A stretch of DNA of 64,000 nucleotides. Origin: Caballeronia jiangsuensis (lineage in GTDB: Bacteria > Pseudomonadota > Gammaproteobacteria > Burkholderiales > Burkholderiaceae). The notes under the pieces are model-generated. The model was not told the DNA's origin, ran no database searches, and saw only the letters and a program-made list of their open reading frames with translations. Numbering within the stretch: position 1 is the stretch's first letter; each line of letters opens with the position of its first letter. Shown in pieces: positions 17,566 to 26,356 of the stretch. Both the position numbers and the translations under genes were made by a program. The DNA lies in the NCBI GenBank assembly GCA_000648925.1, contig JFHF01000045.1, forward strand, positions 1 to 64,000, in the 5' to 3' direction.

Positions 17566-18057
17566 ATGAAGACATTGTTGATCGTCTATCACACGATGAC
17601 CGGCGGCACGCAACAAATGGCCGAGGCGGCCGCTGTTGCTGCGCGAGAACAATCCGGTGTCTCGGTCAATCTGAAGCAGGCGGTCGAAACAGGCCCGGAA
17701 GACGTTCTTTCGGCCGATGGTTACCTGTTCGCAACGCCGGAAAATCTCGCGACGATGTCGGGTCTGATGAAGGACTTCTTCGATCGCTGCTATTACCCGG
17801 CGCTCGATCGCCTGAACGGCCGTCCTTATGCGGCGATGATCTGCGCAGGTAGCGATGGACAAGGTGCGCTGCGCCAGATCGAACGTATCGCTCTGGGATG
17901 GCGTCTCAACGCGGTGGCGCCGGGAATCATCGTCTGTACGCATGCACAGACGCCAGAGCGCATTCTGGCGCGCAAGGTGATCGGTAGCGCTGACCTCGCG
18001 CGCTGCGCGGAGCTTGGCGCGGGATTGGCGGCCGGTCTTTCGCTCGGCGTGTTCTAG
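17566..18057 (+). CDS. Flavodoxin-like/NADPH-dependent FMN reductase protein
   Basis: 163-residue flavodoxin-fold protein. The FMN phosphate-binding loop YHTMTGGTQQMAEA lies at residues 8-21. The flavin-stacking regions are ATPENLATMSGLMKDFFD (about 63-80) and a Cys-Ala-Gly-Ser-Asp-Gly loop near 102. It starts 28 bp after the BTAD-hydrolase stop, so it is probably cotranscribed. It may supply reduced flavin or electrons to the divergently encoded FAD monooxygenase, but that link is inferred from position only. Confidence 0.82.
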   Translation: MKTLLIVYHTMTGGTQQMAEAAAVAAREQSGVSVNLKQAVETGPEDVLSADGYLFATPENLATMSGLMKDFFDRCYYPALDRLNGRPYAAMICAGSDGQGALRQIERIALGWRLNAVAPGIIVCTHAQTPERILARKVIGSADLARCAELGAGLAAGLSLGVF

Positions 18058-18108
18058 CGTCGCATCGACTTTGAAGGCGCGACAATCCGGCGGTTCGATA
18101 TGAGCGGT

Positions 18109-18531
18109 TCACGCCCTCTGCAAGATGTCCATTGCCGTTTCGGTATCCTCCAAGGAATCGACCGCGATATAGGCGATGAATTGCGAGCCAAGCACCGCGG
18201 CGGACACACCCCGAAGGTTGACGCCCCCATCGGCAAGCATTTGAGTGACTCGCGCGACGATTCCCAGTTGATCCATACCCATCACACGGACGGAGTGAAG
18301 GCTCGGAGTCACGCTGAATCCCGCCTGCGTAGCGGCACGGATCTCGCTTTCCCCCTGCAATGGTGCGACGAATACGACACCCTTGCCCGATGCTTCAGGC
18401 GTGCGCCGCGCGACGACGAATTGCAGATCGACGCCAGCATCGCGCAATGCATTTAACACCTGTGCAAGGCCGCCCGGTTTGTCATCGATGGTGGCGGCCC
18501 AGACATCGACACGTTCGACGTGCAGTTCCAT
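18109..18531 (-). CDS. Tandem ACT-domain amino-acid-binding protein
   Basis: 140-residue cytoplasmic protein made of two ACT domains. The first has VWAATIDDKPGGLAQVLNAL (residues about 9-28) and the second VRVMGMDQLGIVARVTQMLA followed by GGVNLRGVSA. ACT pairs bind small ligands, usually amino acids, and act as regulators. No enzyme domain is attached. The start at 18531 is preferred because GGGAG lies upstream; eight extra residues would be added from an in-frame ATG at 18555. It is convergent with the flavodoxin-like gene. Confidence 0.82.
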   Translation of the reverse strand: MELHVERVDVWAATIDDKPGGLAQVLNALRDAGVDLQFVVARRTPEASGKGVVFVAPLQGESEIRAATQAGFSVTPSLHSVRVMGMDQLGIVARVTQMLADGGVNLRGVSAAVLGSQFIAYIAVDSLEDTETAMDILQRA

Positions 18532-18811
18532 GGCAATTTCTCCCGACAATCGCATTGCAAATCAAAATCTAGTTCATCGATCGCGTGCGAACAAGAAGGG
18601 GAGTTAAGCGACGCGCGAAGACTGGCGGTTACGCACTGGGAGCCTGCGGCCTGTTGTCCGGTGTCGTCGTCTGTGGAATAAGCAAAAACTTATAGGTCGG
18701 CGATAAATACTAAATAGTGTAAATATTTTTGGGACCTTATATTTTTTGTCGACGTCAAACGAGCCGGCCCACGGCGACGTGCACGCATTCAACGATTCTG
18801 AGAGGCAAGCA

Positions 18812-19249
18812 ATGGCAATCGACGCGATCGTAGCGAACATGGACCCCGTATGGACCAGCACTGTCGAAGACACGAAGCCGGCAGTGAGATACGAGCAGAG
18901 CGCCGCGCTCAAGCGCTTCCTGCAAAGCGTGCGTGACGACGGCTATCCGCTGCTGCTCATGAGCGAGCTCAACGCGGAGACGCTGAACGATGCCATCAGC
19001 GAGACTCTCGGCGACGACGGCATCACGTACTTCTCGTCGATCCTGTCATCGAGCGCATGCATCTCGCGCTATGAGGTGGCGCTTCATACGCTCGCGACGC
19101 CCGCGCACCGGGTGGTTGCGGTGGGTGTCGATGAACGTGAAATGGAAGAGGCGCGTAACTCGGGCATCACGCAGTGTGTGCCTTTGAGCGATGCATTGCG
19201 CCGCGGCGACGCGCGGTTTGGTCCGTCCGAGCGCAACGAATCGGTGTAA
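18812..19249 (+). CDS. Hypothetical protein with weak HAD-like similarity
   Basis: 145-residue soluble protein. The segment YPLLLMSELNAETLNDAI (about residues 43-60) resembles the HAD motif II strand, and VVAVGVDEREMEEARNSGI (about 108-126) resembles the HAD motif IV region of haloacid dehalogenases. However, there is no N-terminal DxD nucleophile motif and the motif IV acids are atypical. It may be a degenerate HAD-fold protein or unrelated. ATG at 18812 follows GAGAGGCAAGCA; an in-frame TTG at 18746 would add 22 residues. The 18532-18811 gap upstream is AT-rich (18690-18750) and probably contains its promoter. Confidence 0.55.
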   Translation: MAIDAIVANMDPVWTSTVEDTKPAVRYEQSAALKRFLQSVRDDGYPLLLMSELNAETLNDAISETLGDDGITYFSSILSSSACISRYEVALHTLATPAHRVVAVGVDEREMEEARNSGITQCVPLSDALRRGDARFGPSERNESV

Positions 19250-19254
19250 CGCAC

Positions 19255-19722
19255 TCAGTCTTTCTCCGGGTAAGCAATGTAACGGATGATCTTCCAGCTA
19301 CCGTCAGGCTGGCGGCCGAATACATCGAGGCCCGTCTCATCGTTGGACTCTTGCTTGCCGTTCTTGGTGACAATCGATCTCCATGTCAGGCGCACGATCG
19401 CGAGGTCGCCAGAGACGATGATCTCCTTGATCGTGAGGTCGTAACGAAGCGTTTGCGCAGGGTCGGCCAGCGCGTGGTGCAGACGGGCACATAGCATCGG
19501 GTAGGTCCGCTCGGGCGCGTCATAGAAATCGTAGCGAAGATCGGGTGCGAAGAGGTCGCAGATATGCGCGGCACGCCGTGCGTTGAAATCTGCGCGCCAC
19601 TGTGTCAGGGCGGATCGGATGATGCTCGCGGGATCATCGTTGGCTGCCGCTGCGTTCAGCGCGCAAGAGAGTGCGGTCAGGACAACGCCGACCGTGGCGA
19701 TGCGAAGTACCCGTCGAGTCAT
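19255..19722 (-). CDS. Secreted SnoaL-like (NTF2-fold) protein
   Basis: 155-residue protein. Its signal peptide (MTRRVLRIATVGVVLTALSC, then ALNAAAA) is followed by a SnoaL/DUF4440-type fold (AALTQWRADFNARRAAHICDLFAPD-like start, ending GSWKIIRYIAYPEKD). This matches the pattern of a cone-shaped pocket domain that binds small hydrophobic ligands or acts as an isomerase. GAGGAG lies before the ATG. It is probably periplasmic. It lies convergent, 5 bp from the hypothetical HAD-like gene. No specific substrate can be stated. Confidence 0.75.
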   Translation of the reverse strand: MTRRVLRIATVGVVLTALSCALNAAAANDDPASIIRSALTQWRADFNARRAAHICDLFAPDLRYDFYDAPERTYPMLCARLHHALADPAQTLRYDLTIKEIIVSGDLAIVRLTWRSIVTKNGKQESNDETGLDVFGRQPDGSWKIIRYIAYPEKD

Positions 19723-19826
19723 TTCCGGCTCCTCTTGTATGCGTGCGCGGGATCGTTAGGATTCCGCAGGTAATCGCAGGGCACGGCATTACTGTCGATG
19801 CCAAAACATGAAGTCCAGTTCGCTTG

Positions 19827-20450
19827 TCAAGGCACGCCGTTTCTGCAGTATTGAGCGAAGCCGGGCCGGTCGGAAAGACGTTCCAGATAGGCGGATACGG
19901 CGGGCAGCGCCGGATGGTCGAACGGCGTTTCAAGCCAGCGATTCACGGAAAGCGCAATCGGAATATCGGCGAGGGAGAATCGTTCTCCTGCTACGAACGC
20001 TTCAGTTGCGGACAACTGTCCGTTCAATATCGCCATGTTTCTGTTCCATGCAGCGATCGATTGGGCGGTCTCTTCCGCCGCGCGGTGTGTCGGCGACTGC
20101 CGAACCAGCGCAAGGAACGCATAGCTCCACGAGCGGTTCAAGTCTGTTGCTTGCCAATCCATCCACTGGTCGACACGGGCGCGCATCTTCGGCTCCGCCG
20201 GATACAGGTGCAGACCGTCGTAGCGTGACGCAAGGTAACGGATGATGGCGTTCGACTCCCACAAAATGAAGTCATCGTCCTTCAGCACGGGCACCTGGCC
20301 GTTCGGATTCAACGCAAGAAAATCGGGCGTCAGCGTAGAGCGAAAGCCGCTGCCCCAATCCTCTCTCTCGAAAGGCAGATGCAACTCGGTGCAGGTCCAT
20401 AGCACCTTGCGCACATTGATCGACGAAGCCTTACCCAGGATATTGAGCAT
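19827..20450 (-). CDS. Glutathione S-transferase
   Basis: 207-residue GST. The N-terminal domain begins MLNILGKASSINVRKVLWTC (residues 1-20), with the glutathione-site blocks NPNGQVPVLKDDDFILWESN (about 48-67) and AIIRYLA. The C-terminal helical domain has GERFSLADIPIALSVNRW. It is a typical length for the family. The start at 20450 is set by the conserved beta strand; in-frame extension upstream is not conserved. It acts in cytoplasmic detoxification or catabolic glutathione chemistry. It is a distinct family member from the GST at 13.7 kb. Confidence 0.9.
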   Translation of the reverse strand: MLNILGKASSINVRKVLWTCTELHLPFEREDWGSGFRSTLTPDFLALNPNGQVPVLKDDDFILWESNAIIRYLASRYDGLHLYPAEPKMRARVDQWMDWQATDLNRSWSYAFLALVRQSPTHRAAEETAQSIAAWNRNMAILNGQLSATEAFVAGERFSLADIPIALSVNRWLETPFDHPALPAVSAYLERLSDRPGFAQYCRNGVP

Positions 20451-20682
20451 GGAGCGTCCTGAAAGCGGAGGGTTCGCGTCACTGTAGACCGCGTTTCGAT
20501 GCGAGCGCAATGCACAGTTTTGCGCGATACCGCCGCTTCAGTCCAATCCGTGGGCGACCTGATGTAGTTCTCTAGTAAGGCCTGTTTTACGCATTCTTGC
20601 GGCGACTTGTCGCGGATTCGGCCCAACGGACCCACTATCATTTGCTTGATCAGACAATCATTGCAGGGGCCAGAAATCCCCG

Positions 20683-21576
20683 ATGCTGGATGACGGTCCC
20701 GGTACCCATCAGGGCCCGGCTCTTGATGAGATTCCATTCATGGCAAACCTTTGTCCTCGCGGCTCGCCGCACAGAAGTCATACGGGCGTCAGCACGCAGT
20801 TCGTTTTGAGCCGGACTGCGCAGATTCTCGGCATGCACCCGATGATCATCGGGGTTCTCGGCACCGGCCTTGCACTTGGCCTCGTGAGCCTGATGCTCGA
20901 TGCGGTACAACTGAGTCTCGGCGATGCAACGGTACTCGTGCTCGCCGTGGCGCTTGGTACCGTGGCTGTTTCCGCCTCCTGGCTCCTTGCATTCATGCTT
21001 CGAGAGCAGGTCAGCAAGGAGACAAAGCTCAGGCGCTTGTCGACGACCGACCCGCTTACCGGGCTTGCCAATCGCCGCAGCCTCGAATTGCATCTGGCTC
21101 AGGAGTGGTGCAAGGCGCGGGAACGCGGCTCGCCTCTTTCTGTTCTGTTCATCGACATCGACCACTTCAAGCGATTCAACGACACCCTCGGACATGCTGC
21201 CGGCGACGAGGTGCTCATCGCGGTTGCGCACTGTGTTCAGCGGGTGGCTCGCCGGTCCGTCGACTTTGTCAGCCGATACGGCGGTGAAGAGTTCGTGGTG
21301 GTCCTGCCCAAGGTGACGGCCGAAGCAGCAACAGTGATGGCCGATGCAATCAGAACCGAGGTGCAGCGCATGAAGCTTCCGCGCCTCACGGGCAAGGATC
21401 GATGCATCACGGTATCCATCGGTGCTGCGACATGCGATCCGGACGAGGACTTCGCGCCGACCCGCCTCGTCGAAGCGGCCGACGCGCAGATGTACGCCGC
21501 CAAGTTGGCTGGCCGCAATCGCGTATGCGCTGTCGCATTGAGCAAAGCCGCTGTAACGACTCGAGCGTTGCTGTAG
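20683..21576 (+). CDS. Membrane-bound GGDEF diguanylate cyclase
   Basis: 297-residue protein with two membrane helices (about residues 53-73 and 83-106) followed by a GGDEF domain (about 115-285). It should make cyclic di-GMP from two GTP. The catalytic motif GGEEF (200-204) is intact, and an RSVD inhibitory site (191-194) lies exactly five residues before it, so product feedback is expected. No periplasmic sensor of useful size is present. The start is uncertain: ATGs at 20683, 20740 and 20833 are all in frame without strong ribosome sites. Convergent with the DUF2950 gene, 13 bp apart. Confidence 0.9.
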   Translation: MLDDGPGTHQGPALDEIPFMANLCPRGSPHRSHTGVSTQFVLSRTAQILGMHPMIIGVLGTGLALGLVSLMLDAVQLSLGDATVLVLAVALGTVAVSASWLLAFMLREQVSKETKLRRLSTTDPLTGLANRRSLELHLAQEWCKARERGSPLSVLFIDIDHFKRFNDTLGHAAGDEVLIAVAHCVQRVARRSVDFVSRYGGEEFVVVLPKVTAEAATVMADAIRTEVQRMKLPRLTGKDRCITVSIGAATCDPDEDFAPTRLVEAADAQMYAAKLAGRNRVCAVALSKAAVTTRALL

Positions 21577-21589
21577 GCAAGGCAGCGCT

Positions 21590-22504
21590 TCAGGGCGACT
21601 CCTTCTCCCAACCTGGTCCGGGATCAAACGACTTCATCGCCTGTGCCTTTTTCGCACCGTCCGGGCCAAGATCGCGTTCATAGACCTGTCCGTCGTGACT
21701 GACCATAAAGCTCTTGATGCCCGTTTCCCCATAATGGGCGGGCCATGCGATCACGGCAAAGCCGCCGAACAGACGGCCGTTGACCATGTAGTCGTATGCG
21801 CCGCCCGGCGCGTGAGACCCCTGGGCGCGTAGCAGCTTGTAGTGGTAGCCGTAGTAGCCACCCTCCGATCTCGCGCGAGCGCCAGCCGTCATGAAGGCCG
21901 GACCAAGCGGGCTCGGTTCTTCATCGGGGCTGGTAGGCCAATACAGCCCGTCATGCTTGCCGTCGCTGCTGGCGAACTTGTCCGCATAGACATAGACCTT
22001 GTTGCCGTCGTGATACTTCGATGCGTAGTCACGCTGGGCATCGTAGATGGCGAGCATCGTCTGGATCACGGCAAGCTCGTTGCGTCCGATCTGCCGAAGG
22101 CGCATCTCGTCGGCGCCTGCGCGCATGTCGAATTCCCAGCCTCGCTGTGTTTTCACGAGCGGGATGGGCAGCGTCCAGCCATCGTTGCCGACGACGATCC
22201 GGGCGTGGTCGCTGTCCGTCGTCCTGATCGCGTGGGAAGCCTGCCACGCGGTCAGGAACTTGCTCCGGAGCTCCGCGCCGACCGAAGGAATCACGTCGCG
22301 AAAGTCAGTGCCCAAAAGAGCCTTGAGTTCGCCTTCGTCGTTGTCGGCGATCGCGGTTCCGAAGGCGTTCATCGCCGCATCGGGCGTCTGGAAGAACTTC
22401 TGCGCGCTCATCGCCGGAACCGGGATGACGGCGAGCGCGAACGCGACGATCATCGTGCTTCCGGCCACGGCGAGGAGCGCGCCAATCTCGGATAGTCTTT
22501 TCAT
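21590..22504 (-). CDS. DUF2950 periplasmic protein (copy 1)
   Basis: 304-residue secreted protein of the DUF2950 family. A signal peptide of about 37 residues ends at PAMSA. Family blocks include QTPDAAMNAFGTAIADND, GWTLPIPLVKTQRGWEFD, HDGLYWP, and a C-terminal GGAYDYMVNGRLFGGFAVIA region. Function is unknown. It follows DUF3300 by 11 bp on the same strand, the usual pairing, which suggests a shared envelope role. GAGGAGAG precedes the ATG at 22504. A second copy of the same pair is at 53.2-55.4 kb. Confidence 0.87.
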   Translation of the reverse strand: MKRLSEIGALLAVAGSTMIVAFALAVIPVPAMSAQKFFQTPDAAMNAFGTAIADNDEGELKALLGTDFRDVIPSVGAELRSKFLTAWQASHAIRTTDSDHARIVVGNDGWTLPIPLVKTQRGWEFDMRAGADEMRLRQIGRNELAVIQTMLAIYDAQRDYASKYHDGNKVYVYADKFASSDGKHDGLYWPTSPDEEPSPLGPAFMTAGARARSEGGYYGYHYKLLRAQGSHAPGGAYDYMVNGRLFGGFAVIAWPAHYGETGIKSFMVSHDGQVYERDLGPDGAKKAQAMKSFDPGPGWEKESP

Positions 22505-22515
22505 GATCGCTCTCC

Positions 22516-24096
22516 TCATCGCCGTCCGCCGCCGCGCCCACCGCCGCCACCGCCACCACCACGCGCGCCGCCGCCACCGCCACCGCCGCCACGATGGAAG
22601 TTCGACGACTGGACGCTCGACTGTCCACGGTTGAAATCGCGTTGCGCCGCACCACCGCCGCCGCCGACGCCCTGGAATGCTGTATCGCGTGCGCCGCCAG
22701 CATAGGCCGCTCGGTTGCCCGGCTGCGCGCCCGCTGCGCCGCCACGGGCGGGTGATTGAGCGCGATCCGGCATTTGAGCCGCCCGATTGGCGGTCTGAGG
22801 ACGATTGCCCGCTGCAGCCTGACGATTCGGCGGATTCGCTCGATTGCCCGCCGCCGGCTGACGATTGGGCGTATCCGCGCGATTGCTCGCGCCCGCGTTA
22901 TTCGCGCCGGCGCGGTTGGCGACGTTCGCGTTATTCGCGCGGCCCGTCCGGTTAGCGGCTCCCTGATTGCGTGCCGCCGAGCGATCCGCCGTGCTCGCGC
23001 GCTCGGGCGTAGCGCCGGTGCGTCCGCGATAGTCGCGTCGTGCATCGGCGCCTTGCACGCCGCGTGAGTACTTGTCGCGCGTCGCGTTATCGCGATAGGC
23101 GACGCCCTGGCGGTGCCCCGCGTCATGCTGCCACTTGCCGCCCTGGACCTTGGTGCGATCGAAGTTGCGGTCGATGTTCGTCGCCTTGTTGATGTTGACG
23201 TTGACGTCGTTGTTGTTCCAGTTGCAATTGCTGAAGATCGCGCCCGCCGCGGCGATACCCAGACCCCACGCAAATCCGCTCGCGAGGGCGGCTCCGGGGT
23301 AATAGGCCGGTGGCGGCGGCCAATACGTCGGCGGGTAGGCCGGGGCGGGCCAGGCGCCATACACGACGGTCGGGTTGTAGGAGGGCACATAGATGACCTG
23401 CGGGTCGGCAGGTTCGATGCGCACGATATTCTGCGCGGGAGGCGCCTGACCCGGCTGGCCGCTCTGGCTCGCGGCGGGACGCGCTTCGACGCTCACCTTC
23501 TGCTGCGGGGTGGACTTCAGGTGTCCGGAATCCTGCGCGCGAATCCTCAGGCGCTGCACGGCGGCGAGCACGTCGTTTGGCTGCGCGAGAAAGGCATCCC
23601 CGAGTCGCTGGGTCCAGTCCAGCTTGTCGTTCATGGGTACGAGCACCTGCGGAAACGCCACCAGCGATTTGACGCTGACGTCCCAAGTCTGATTCTGGAC
23701 GGCTTTCACTGCGGCGTCGCCCTTCACATCCGGATGCGCTTTGACCCAGCGGCCCGCGTGCACGATTTCCAGCGGATACGTCGAGGCCATCAGCACCTGC
23801 GACAACAGCGAATCGGGATAGAGCGCGATGGGCGCAACCAGCGCTTCCAGTTCCTCGGGCGGATATTGCTGAGCCGAAGGCTGGGTCGTCGAGGCGGGCA
23901 ACGGAGGCAAGGCCGCAGCGGAGGCCGGGGCCACTGCCGAGGCCGGCGCCGCGACGGAGGCAGGGGCTGCTGCCGAAGCTGGAGCGGCTGCCGATGCGGA
24001 CTGACTCTGAACCGGCTGATCCTGTTGCTTCGAGGGGCAGCCTGTCAGCAAGACGAGGAGGCTCGCGCTAAGGAGCCGTCCACTCCATGTCGTCAT
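22516..24096 (-). CDS. DUF3300 lipoprotein (copy 1)
   Basis: 526-residue lipoprotein with lipobox LLTGC (about residues 16-20). It has an Ala/Pro/Ser repeat linker (ASAAAPASVAAPASAVAPAS) and a DUF3300 core (about 75-260) with ALVAPIALYPDSLLSQVLMA, TYPLEIVHAGRWV and PQVIYVPSYNPTVVYG. A long low-complexity tail rich in Asn-Arg-Ala repeats follows, ending in Gly/Arg-rich sequence. The tail is probably disordered and RNA- or wall-interacting, but this is guesswork. The start at 24096 follows GGGGGTGG. First gene of the DUF3300-DUF2950 pair. Confidence 0.87.
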   Translation of the reverse strand: MTTWSGRLLSASLLVLLTGCPSKQQDQPVQSQSASAAAPASAAAPASVAAPASAVAPASAAALPPLPASTTQPSAQQYPPEELEALVAPIALYPDSLLSQVLMASTYPLEIVHAGRWVKAHPDVKGDAAVKAVQNQTWDVSVKSLVAFPQVLVPMNDKLDWTQRLGDAFLAQPNDVLAAVQRLRIRAQDSGHLKSTPQQKVSVEARPAASQSGQPGQAPPAQNIVRIEPADPQVIYVPSYNPTVVYGAWPAPAYPPTYWPPPPAYYPGAALASGFAWGLGIAAAGAIFSNCNWNNNDVNVNINKATNIDRNFDRTKVQGGKWQHDAGHRQGVAYRDNATRDKYSRGVQGADARRDYRGRTGATPERASTADRSAARNQGAANRTGRANNANVANRAGANNAGASNRADTPNRQPAAGNRANPPNRQAAAGNRPQTANRAAQMPDRAQSPARGGAAGAQPGNRAAYAGGARDTAFQGVGGGGGAAQRDFNRGQSSVQSSNFHRGGGGGGGGARGGGGGGGGRGGGRR

Positions 24097-24261
24097 GACC
24101 ACCCCCGTTCGGTCCGTTGTCGGCAATATGGTCGCTCAGTGAAGAATGGTCTGGCTCGTTGTGTCGGGTGAGCGGCCACACTATCAGCATAGGTCGGGTG
24201 GTCGTGTCTGTCAGGTTATCGCCGACACATCGTCTCGTTGGGACACGCACGCGTCCGGTTC

Positions 24262-24293
24262 CTTGAATTCACTCTGGCGTTCGCATACTGTGA
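24262..24293 (+). promoter_or_regulatory. Conserved promoter module (copy A)
   Basis: CTTGAATTCAC, six variable bases, then GTTCGCATACTGTGA. TTGAAT (24263-24268) and TACTGT (24286-24291) are 17 bp apart. The same element, with identical spacing, occurs at 52723-52754 upstream of the small coiled-coil protein gene near DUF3300 copy 2. Here it points toward the CBS-BON gene, whose start is about 70 bp downstream. The wider 24097-24366 gap holds no gene. Confidence 0.6.
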
Positions 24294-24366
24294 CCAAAGA
24301 AGCCGTCTGCTCTCTTGTACGGGAGTGACGTAGCAGACCGCGATGACTTCCCTGAAGGAGATGAAC

Positions 24367-25062
24367 GTGCGAGCTTCCGACATCATGACGACTTCGATCA
24401 TCACGGCCAGCCCGGACATGTCCATACGGCACGCTGCGGGAATGATGGTATTCGCCGGCATCAGCGGGATGCCTGTGGTCGATGCGTCCGGCAAGTTGCT
24501 CGGCATGGTCACGGAGGGCGATCTGATGCGTCGCGCGGAGATCGGGACGGGCGTCAAGCAGCGCTCGTGGTGGCTCGAGCTTGCCGCGTCCACGACTGAA
24601 CTCGCGAGCCAGTATGTGAAGGAACACGCGAGGAAGGTCGAGGATGTGATGAGTACCGACGTCTCGACGGTGACCGAAACATGTCCCGTCGCCGATATCG
24701 CCGAACTGCTCGATCGTCGGCGTATCAAGCGCGTGCCGGTCATGCGCGACGGAAAGGTCGTGGGCGTGGTAAGCCGGGCCAATCTGATTCGCGCGCTCGT
24801 GACCATGGCACCCGAGGTGCCCACGACGGCGGAGAGCGGCGATAACGCGATTCGCGAAGACGTGCTCGCGGCCATGAAGGATCATCCCTGGGCGCTCGCG
24901 CGGGAAAACGTCACCGTCGAAAACGGAACCGTGCATCTCTGGGGGCCGGTCGTTCGTTCGGAAGAAGGCAACGCGATCCGCGTTGCAGCCGAGAACGTGC
25001 CGGGCGTGAAAGACGTCAGAACGCACTTCGGGCTTCCGCCATCCGATTCGTCGTCGCGTTAG
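24367..25062 (+). CDS. CBS-pair and BON-domain protein
   Basis: 231-residue soluble protein. CBS domain 1 is at about residues 3-58 (ASDIMTTSIITASPDMSIRH), CBS 2 at about 85-140 (VEDVMSTDVSTVTETCPVAD), and a BON domain at about 155-225 (VTVENGTVHLWGPVVRSEEG). CBS pairs sense adenine nucleotides; BON domains often bind membranes or ligands. The GTG start at 24367 is preferred because AAGGAG lies exactly 6 bp upstream; ATGs at 24343 and 24361 are in frame but badly spaced. It probably serves in stress or energy sensing. It is divergent from the DUF3300 gene. Confidence 0.83.
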   Translation: MRASDIMTTSIITASPDMSIRHAAGMMVFAGISGMPVVDASGKLLGMVTEGDLMRRAEIGTGVKQRSWWLELAASTTELASQYVKEHARKVEDVMSTDVSTVTETCPVADIAELLDRRRIKRVPVMRDGKVVGVVSRANLIRALVTMAPEVPTTAESGDNAIREDVLAAMKDHPWALARENVTVENGTVHLWGPVVRSEEGNAIRVAAENVPGVKDVRTHFGLPPSDSSSR

Positions 25063-25298
25063 CGAGAACGAACTTCTTTCGTAGCGTGGATCGCGCGAAA
25101 CTGTCCACGACAGGTGTGCGTACATACGGCAGACGCGGCGGCGCGCGAGCCGCGCAAAAAACTAATGACAAACGATGAACAATCAACTATCTACTTTGGG
25201 AGACTGAAATAGTTGGCGTAGTCCGATATTGCTTTCGCGGTGCGCAGCAAACTATGTAATACGCAGGCAAGACAATTCGGCGCATTGAGGGCGATCAA

Positions 25299-26294
25299 AT
25301 GAACGAGATCCATGCGATGCGTGTCTTCGTGCGCGTAGCGGATACGGAAAGTTTCCACAGTACCGCTCGACAACTGCGGGTCTCCAACGCGTTGATCAGT
25401 CGCGCGATCGCCTCGCTCGAGGCGCGTCTGAAAACCCGGTTGATCAATCGCACCACCCGCAAGGTATCGCTGACCGAAGCCGGCGCGCGCTACCTCGAAG
25501 GATGTCGCACGTTTCTGGAGGAGCTGGATCATCTCGGGTCTACCATCGCGCGTACGGAAGACGGACTCAGCGGCGCGTTGCGCGTCGTCGCTTCGACCGC
25601 GGTTTCCCAGTTCACCTTGACTCAACTCGTCGACGGATTCCGCACGCTCTATCCGAGCGTAACGGTACGGCTGACGCTTGCCGAGCGGCATGTCCATTTC
25701 GTCGAAAATGGATTCGACGTCGGCATTGTCACGGAGCTGGCGGATGACACGGCGGTCGTCAAGCGGACGGTCGGCGTCAATGCGTTTGTCTCTGTGGCCA
25801 CGCCGGCTTTTCTGCGCGAGCATGGTCTGCCTGCCGCGCCGGGAGAGTTGCGCAACCTTGCTTCGGTCGGGTTGGAGGAGGACGTACGCAGTCAGACCTG
25901 GAATTTCCGTGACCGTCACGGCGTCGTGGATGAAGTCACGCTCGCACCGGCGTACTCGGTCGATAACTGGTTTCTAGCTCGTCTCGCGACATTGCACGGC
26001 ATCGGGTTCTCGATCCTGCCGAGAGGCGTGGTGCAGACGGATCTCGACGACGGCATGCTCGTTCGCCTGTTGCCGGACTATTCGATCGACGTGTCCGACA
26101 AGCATATCTTCATTGCCTATCCGGTGCGTCAGCATTTGCCTCGCAAGACATGCGTGTTCATCGAATATGCACTGGACTATCTGAGCCGGGAACTGGCAGT
26201 CTCGACTCGGCGAACTGAAGACATCGACTCGTTGGCTCTACAGCCGCCGCGATCGCTTCCTGATGCGATTAGCATCGCGGCGAATGCGATCTAA
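25299..26294 (+). CDS. LysR-family transcriptional regulator
   Basis: 331-residue regulator. The winged helix-turn-helix is at residues about 3-62 (FVRVADTESFHSTARQLRVS, then ASLEARLKTRLINRTTRK), the typical LysR N-terminus. The substrate-binding domain follows (about 92-300, GALRVVASTAVSQFTLTQLV). It is slightly long because of a polar C-terminal tail of about 30 residues. Neighbours (CBS-BON upstream, surface-antigen-like downstream) give no obvious target. The 25063-25298 gap before it shows AT-rich sequence near 25160-25210 but no gene. The inducer is unknown. Confidence 0.9.
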   Translation: MNEIHAMRVFVRVADTESFHSTARQLRVSNALISRAIASLEARLKTRLINRTTRKVSLTEAGARYLEGCRTFLEELDHLGSTIARTEDGLSGALRVVASTAVSQFTLTQLVDGFRTLYPSVTVRLTLAERHVHFVENGFDVGIVTELADDTAVVKRTVGVNAFVSVATPAFLREHGLPAAPGELRNLASVGLEEDVRSQTWNFRDRHGVVDEVTLAPAYSVDNWFLARLATLHGIGFSILPRGVVQTDLDDGMLVRLLPDYSIDVSDKHIFIAYPVRQHLPRKTCVFIEYALDYLSRELAVSTRRTEDIDSLALQPPRSLPDAISIAANAI

Positions 26295-26356
26295 CGGACA
26301 ACGAAATAAATGAATAGTTACGCTCGATCGACTCAATGCCATGAACGGAGGCGGAC

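Noticed and set aside
18745..18756. TTTGTCGACGTC near the HAD-like gene, similar to the TGTCGACA operator
   Set aside because: Only seven of eight bases match, and on either strand no TA-type -10 hexamer lies 17 bp from it, unlike the four accepted sites. The gene is also outside the catabolic block.
22520..22620. GC-rich short tandem repeats that look like a repeat array or CRISPR fragment
   Set aside because: They are the Gly/Arg codon runs at the C-terminus of the DUF3300 protein; unit length is irregular and there are no spacers.
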